From Scleroderma bovista (lineage: Eukaryota > Basidiomycota > Agaricomycetes > Boletales > Sclerodermataceae), in contig JAYMGJ010000183.1 of NCBI GenBank assembly GCA_037178675.1, positions 29,777 to 93,776 on the forward strand: a stretch of DNA of 64,000 nt, written 5' to 3'. Position 1 is the stretch's first letter. The number at the start of each line of letters is the position of its first letter. The translations under genes were made by a program, and so were the position numbers. Positions 58,970 to 64,000 of this stretch are shown here, piece after piece. Under the pieces are notes generated by a model. It saw nothing but the letters and a program-made list of their open reading frames with translations. It did no database searches and was not told the origin of the DNA.

Positions 58970-61350
58970 ATGACTCGAAGAACCACCCGCGACTTCTTCT
59001 TTCCTCTTAACGATGACACCATCGCAGCCCAGCGTACCCTACTCTATCCGAACCAGGTCTGGTATGGCATCGGCCTCTTCCTGTTCATCATCGGCTTCTT
59101 CAACTGGTCCTCGATCCTTTACCCCAAGGTTTTCAGGTCGCGTCGAGGTAGAGACTTGGAATCATTTACAGCGACTCCGAGATCAACGTCGCCTTCTTTC
59201 TCCCTCTTTCCCATAGCATCACTGAATGCATATCGAGTCATTGCTTTCCACTGGACATTGCACGTTGGCGAGGCGTTCTGCGTGAACACAGCAGAAATTA
59301 CCCTCACAATTGTCTATATTGTTTACATGTATATCTGGGTCTTCATTAACAGTAAGTGGTTTATACTTTTGCTGTTTGACTTTGTCATTGGTAGCTACGA
59401 ATTTGGAGGGAGGGAAACTAGACCGGACATATTGGTCTATGCGCATCGCAATGCTTGCAAATAGCCAATTTCCTCTTATCGCAGCACTTGCAACCAAGAA
59501 CAACTTGGTTTCCTGTTCGTTTCCATCGCCCTTTAATTGCTTCCTTTACTAATTTCTTTGTAGTGATCACTGGTGTCAGCTTTTAAAGGGTGAGTTGCAG
59601 TACAATTTATCCTCTCCTTATTCCTCGGTAGCTCAGCTATTTGCATCGTATGATGGCACGTGTTGTCTTCACCATGCTTTGGGTACACGCCGGCACTGAA
59701 ATCGTGTACAATCCCCCGTAAACCTACATCCTTATTTTCCCATGCCATCTGTGCTAATCCTCCACAGGACGTTCCCAAGTCTTAACATGACATGGCTTAT
59801 CTGTGGCATCACCTCCATCACAGCTTTCTCCACCCTGGTCATCATTTCTTTGCGACCCATCCGCATCGTTGCATATGGATTCTTCTTTTATGCTCATTTC
59901 ACTCTGGTCTTGTGAGTAAATGGTGTCATTTTCGCCTTCCATGGTTGACAGATCTTGAGGGTTTGCTTGATCTGCGCCTACTTTCATACTGTCGAATATC
60001 AGTGAGCAGTGAACCATCTGATACTACAACTTGAAACGATCCCTCTCTAGTTTTGACACATTCATCTGGCCGACTTTCGTAATCTGGGGACTTGACCGTG
60101 CCATCCGAACCGTCCGCCTCATTGTCTTTAACCACTCCTACTTTGGCTTCTTTTCAGGAGCGACAATGGACGCCACCATCGAGCTTCATTCCGAAGAATT
60201 CGTCTGCTTGCGGTTACGTCGCCCCCTTCACTTCCACTGGTCACCAGGACAAATGGTCTATCTAACCATGCCATCTGTTTCCCATCTCCCATTCGAGGCG
60301 CATCCATTCACGATTGCAAGTATAGACTCTGACATGTTGCATCCATCTCTTTCAATCGAGAAACCTACAAGCGAACAGGGAACCAAGGAAGCCTCGGCGA
60401 AGCGATCCCTGACGGCTGGCTCCCCCTTTTGGAAGGAACTTGTATTCTTTATCAGCGTACGAAAGGGCTTCACCTTGCAACTAAAGAAGGCAGCAATGAA
60501 AGGGGCACAGGTAAAGGCATTTGTTGATGGCCCTTATGGCATTCCTCCAGACCTCAGCACATATGATACCTCAATCCTCATTGCCGGTATGTCTCCCACC
60601 TTAACGGCTGGGTACACGGACACTGACGAACCTGCAGGCGGAGCTGGTATTTCGTACATTCTCCCCACATTCCTGAGTATTATCGGGTGCGCAATTCTGT
60701 TAATGAGACTAGATTGTAGGGTGGCTAACCCTTCTTGACATAGGAGTGTCAAGGAAGGCAAGAGTTCTTGCCAGAGGATAATGTTTATATGGGCCGTCCG
60801 CGATGCAAGTAAGCCATCCCTTGTCTGGGTCAGGGGAACGCAACTGAACGCGCCGATCAGGCTTTATCAACTGGATTGATGAGCCAGTTTGTAAAGCTCT
60901 CCAACTTGCCCCCTCATCTGTATCTGTGTCAATCCACATTCATGTCACCCGAAAAAACTCAGTTGCCGAGCGCCACGCCGTTGAGAATGCCAGGCGAGAA
61001 GCATTCGAGCATCCTGGTGATGATTCAGGTTCTTCTGCAGAGGGGACGCCAAGAGGGGATGTGCTTTCACCCGAGTCTGTCAAGATCGAAAGTGGGCGTC
61101 CCGACTTTATGAAAATCCTCAGCGACGAAGTACAGTCTGCCAGTGGAAAGTTGTCCGTCAGCGGCGAGTTTTCTACGTTACAGTGCTCTCGCGTGTTCTG
61201 ATAGTATGGATGTCCCACACAGTGTGCGGTTCGCCAGGTATGGCGCAAACAGTGAGACAAGCCCTTCGATTCCCTGTATCCAGTCCCAGTAATATATTGG
61301 GCGGTGGTCCAAGCGTATCCCTATTTGTCGAAACATATGGGTATGCTTAG
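58970..61350 (+). CDS. Ferric reductase (FRE family, NADPH- and FAD-linked)
   Basis: The ATG at 58970 begins MTRRTTRDFFFPLNDD, followed by a membrane helix (WYGIGLFLFIIGFF). The heme domain keeps two His pairs: LHRMMARVVFTMLWVH (after the intron ending at 59631) and AHFTLVL joined to VCLICAYFH. Then come FIWPTFVIWGLDRAIRTVRL, the beta-barrel WSPGQMVYLTMP, the FAD motif HPFTIAS near 60305, the NADPH loop LIAGGAGISYILP (restored by splicing 60590-60638) and the C-terminal GGPSVSLFVETYGYA with the stop at 61348-61350. About eight short introns are present. FRE proteins reduce extracellular Fe3+ or Cu2+ at the plasma membrane before uptake. An insert rich in Ser/Glu (about 60960-61160) separates the NADPH strands. 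No break is seen. Confidence 0.85.
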
Positions 61351-63036
61351 AATCTCGTCGACTTTGCAATATGATCGGCACGACACACCTGACCATTGGC
61401 ATTCTGATATACCTATTTATACCGGTCGTTCTGTTTCGCTCACAGTTGCAGCGACAATGGCATCAAGTTTCCTTCACACGGACATGACTACATAGTGCGG
61501 TGTTCGTGTCCCCCCGTATCACCCATCGCCATTTCACACCTCCGTTGGGACCTTATATTCCGTAGTCGATATCCATGCAGCGTCGGGACTTTTTCGCTGA
61601 CCAGTCCTCCTTAAACTTCGATTTATTGCGCTCTGGATGGATGACCTTTATTTAGTAAGGCGTCCAATGGCGACTCACCTTGTGGCAGATTCTCAAATTT
61701 GCCCTGAGGAAGGACAGGCTAAATTTTACAGGCGATTTATTTTAAGGCACGGGTAGAAGACCACAGTATTGAAATACTGAAGGACCACTGACACATTTTT
61801 CAACACCCCGGCCACTGGTGCACTGCTGCTGGCAACACCACCATGCCTCAATGTCGACACAAACAATGCTTCTTCCAGATCCACGTTCACTGCTCTGGGT
61901 CCCCACTAAGACACTGTTATCGTCAAGTTGGCGGGTGTTTCTGTCCAGAGCTCGGTGTCCCGCGCTGGGCCCGAACTAGCATGCCTTGAGTTTGGTGGGG
62001 TCGAGTGCTGAGCGTTAGGGCATAGGACAGTGATATGAAGAGGGCAGTATGGAGAAAAGGCCGTCGAGTCGTGGCCGCCCCTTCGCAAGACCGACAGACT
62101 TCCCACTTCTTCGTCCGAGGTTTACGCCTTCATTCACATGTGCAAGGGCACTTGCAAATGGACCGCGCAACACAGGATGACATTCCATCATTCAAAGTGA
62201 TTGCCACAGCATCCGCAAAACCCCGGCCTGTGAAACATGATTTATCCAACGAGATAAGTAAGTGTCGGTTCTTAAGCGAGTCAAGCGGGGATGGCGCTGC
62301 AGTTGTCTGTTCATAGCGGCCATGACGGGGAATCCCCGTGGTGGCTGCGTGGTGGGTCAAGGGTCGATCAAGGCGGCACCTTCAAATGTTGCTAGACCAT
62401 CTGTGACAAGCACACACAAGGCTTCAGAGGAGGCCAGGTAAGCGCGCTTATAGTCGTTGGAAGTTGGTTGACTGATGGCAACGGGAATGGATGGCTTTGG
62501 TATGTATCAAATTAATTATGAAATGCAGGCCTGCCTCGTTTTGACAACAGTGCGACCTGGATGCAGTCAACGGACTAACGTCCATCATTGTGGACGTCAC
62601 CACATGGGATACAAACCCATGGCCCTGGTGAGCATTTTGCAATTGCACAGAAGAGAAATGTTGTTTCCTTGAATGCTTTTCTATCAGGGCAATGTCCCTT
62701 ACGTTTGTATCACAAAGGTTTGTCAGTAAAGTAAGTTGTTCAGTCCTGAACGAGCGCTGACCTATTGTGAGGACAGGTTATATCTGGTCAAGTTCTCCAG
62801 CGTAGCGAACCTTTTTTTCCGGATATATTCAAAAAGCACGCCGTTCGCTCAGCATCTGCCGCAACTAGAGTGTGTCAAATAACTTATCAACACTTTGTAT
62901 GGATCTCCCATGGGTTTAATAACGATGTCTACGGTGAACCACGATCGTCGTCATTACAAATTCTGATTAATCTTGGAAGGGAAGGCGCTCGTGTAAAGGA
63001 ATGACCCACGTGCATAAATGAGCGTTTTTTCTTCGA
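61351..63036. other. Intergenic region between the ferric reductase and MFS genes
   Basis: Frames of 60-93 codons on both strands, none with a domain. Nothing else recognised. Confidence 0.35.
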
Positions 63037-63043
63037 CTTATAA
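63037..63043 (+). promoter_or_regulatory. TATA-like element before the MFS gene
   Basis: TTATAAG about 60 nt upstream of the ATG at 63100, at the spacing seen for other genes in this window. Confidence 0.35.
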
Positions 63044-63099
63044 GTCCACACAGAACAATGAGGACCTTCGCCCACTTATTCTTTTAGCTTCCTTTCCAG

Positions 63100-64000
63100 A
63101 TGAGCATTATGTCGATGGAGACAACTCATGTTGCACAAGATGCTTTCTTAACTGTAGCGGAACATTCTGGTAGCTCTTCGGGTAACCACAACGAGACACC
63201 ACCGGAACTAAAATACGCCGGTGGTGATCCTCCAGATGGGGGGGTCAAAGCTTGGTCAGTTGTCTTAGGGTGAGGTTTCCTTTGAGCTATGACATTGTTT
63301 CTGACCACATATTTATGTAGAGCCTCACTGACAATTTTTGTCACGTAAGTTTGCCCCATCTTGTGTCTTTGGCATCAGTTTATCTGGTGTTCAGGTTGGG
63401 GTATATAAATATGTGGGGGGTAAATAATGTTGTTTCCTACTGTCTTTCAGGAATTTTTCACACCCTCTCAGTTATATCAAGATTATTATGAACATGTTTT
63501 TTTGCCAGATAGCAGTCCATCCACAATGTCAGGTCATCATTCCAACAGGTCCTGACATCCTGCTAACACGCCTCCAAGTGCATGGATAGGTTCAATTCAG
63601 GTAAGGCTGTCACCTTTTCATCTTGGGCCTTGTTCATTGCTCATCTGACATGATAGTATGCTTTTATGTTCCTTCCTAGCCTTATCACGGGACAATTGTT
63701 GGACCTGGGATACTTCAAGCTTCCCTATTTCATTTCAAGCTGTCTTCTCCTCACATGCATATTCCTCACTGCAGAATGTACCAAGTACTGGCAATTCTTC
63801 CTCGTTCAGGGGCTCGGTGGTGGGGTGGGTTCTTTTCTTTATTAAAAAGCCAACTCATGGCTTGGTGTTGATAGCTGGCCAGTGGCATCATGTTTGGGCC
63901 AGCATTGGGGGTTATTCGCCACTGGTTTTCGAAGAGGAGTGGGTTGGCCCTCGGTGTTGCTTCTACCGGATCGTCGCTTGGCGGGACAGTATTTGCTATT
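63100..64000 (+). CDS. Monocarboxylate-transporter-like MFS permease (N-terminal part)
   Basis: The ATG at 63100 starts a polar cytosolic N terminus ending in [10 protein letters not shown], the MCT-family entry motif into helix 1 ([13 protein letters not shown] after splicing). Next come [32 protein letters not shown], helix [42 protein letters not shown], then QGLGGG and [33 protein letters not shown], the loop between helices 4 and 5. Fungal relatives carry short monocarboxylates or unrelated small molecules, and some act with siderophores or metabolite clusters. Exon joints are short GT-AG introns. The gene continues past the window end. Confidence 0.8.

Noticed and set aside
1..64000. 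CRISPR arrays or prokaryotic operons
   Set aside because: The sequence is clearly fungal nuclear DNA with spliceosomal introns. No regularly spaced repeats were seen.

Overview
The window comes from a filamentous basidiomycete, most likely an Agaricomycete (mushroom). Nearly every gene is cut by several short GT-AG introns of about 45-70 nt. The families seen are typical of mushrooms: wax-synthase-like MBOAT proteins, a hydrophobin, DUF6533-type seven-helix proteins, and a tyrosine-recombinase retroelement. Gene order was read by eye. Exons were joined by splice consensus and by comparing paralogues inside the window; no database search was possible.

Layout. 1-21.1 kb holds four wax-synthase-like MBOAT acyltransferase genes (one cut by the window edge, two intact on +, one intact on -), an isoprenylcysteine-methyltransferase-like gene, a cysteine-poor hydrophobin and one DUF6533-type gene. 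A 5.3-kb Ngaro/DIRS-like element (Gag, RT-RNase H, tyrosine recombinase) sits just upstream of the second wax-synthase gene. 21.4-22.4 kb is a decayed, intron-bearing copy of NOP2 (rRNA m5C methyltransferase). 22.9-27.7 kb holds a second DUF6533-type gene and a PNS1/SLC44 choline-transporter-like gene that converge. 28-41.5 kb is a tandem array of three duplicated units, each with one ABC-type ATPase/transporter gene on the - strand plus its flanks. 41.7-45.2 kb holds two housekeeping genes, mitochondrial ribosomal protein mL54 and a TFIIIC WD40-type subunit. 48-50.6 kb is a fourth, more diverged ABC paralogue on the + strand. 51.9-55.8 kb holds a tRNA-Asp(GUC) with a 15-nt intron, a decayed kinase fragment, an intact protein-kinase-like gene and a divergent unknown gene. 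55.8-59 kb looks gene-free but has two related hairpins, a third hairpin and a 21-C run. 59-64 kb holds a ferric reductase and the start of a monocarboxylate-transporter-like MFS gene.

How it fits together. Stable housekeeping genes (mL54, TFIIIC, tRNA, PNS1) are interleaved with lineage-expanded families that grow by local duplication (MBOAT, ABC) and with debris (NOP2 copy, kinase fragment, Ngaro element with damaged catalytic positions). I see no terpene synthase, PKS or NRPS, so I do not call a biosynthetic cluster. The most unusual items are the 3+1 ABC array, with an intron that splits the ABC signature motif in every copy, and the Ngaro-like element, which carries two splice-perfect introns inside its RT and recombinase genes.
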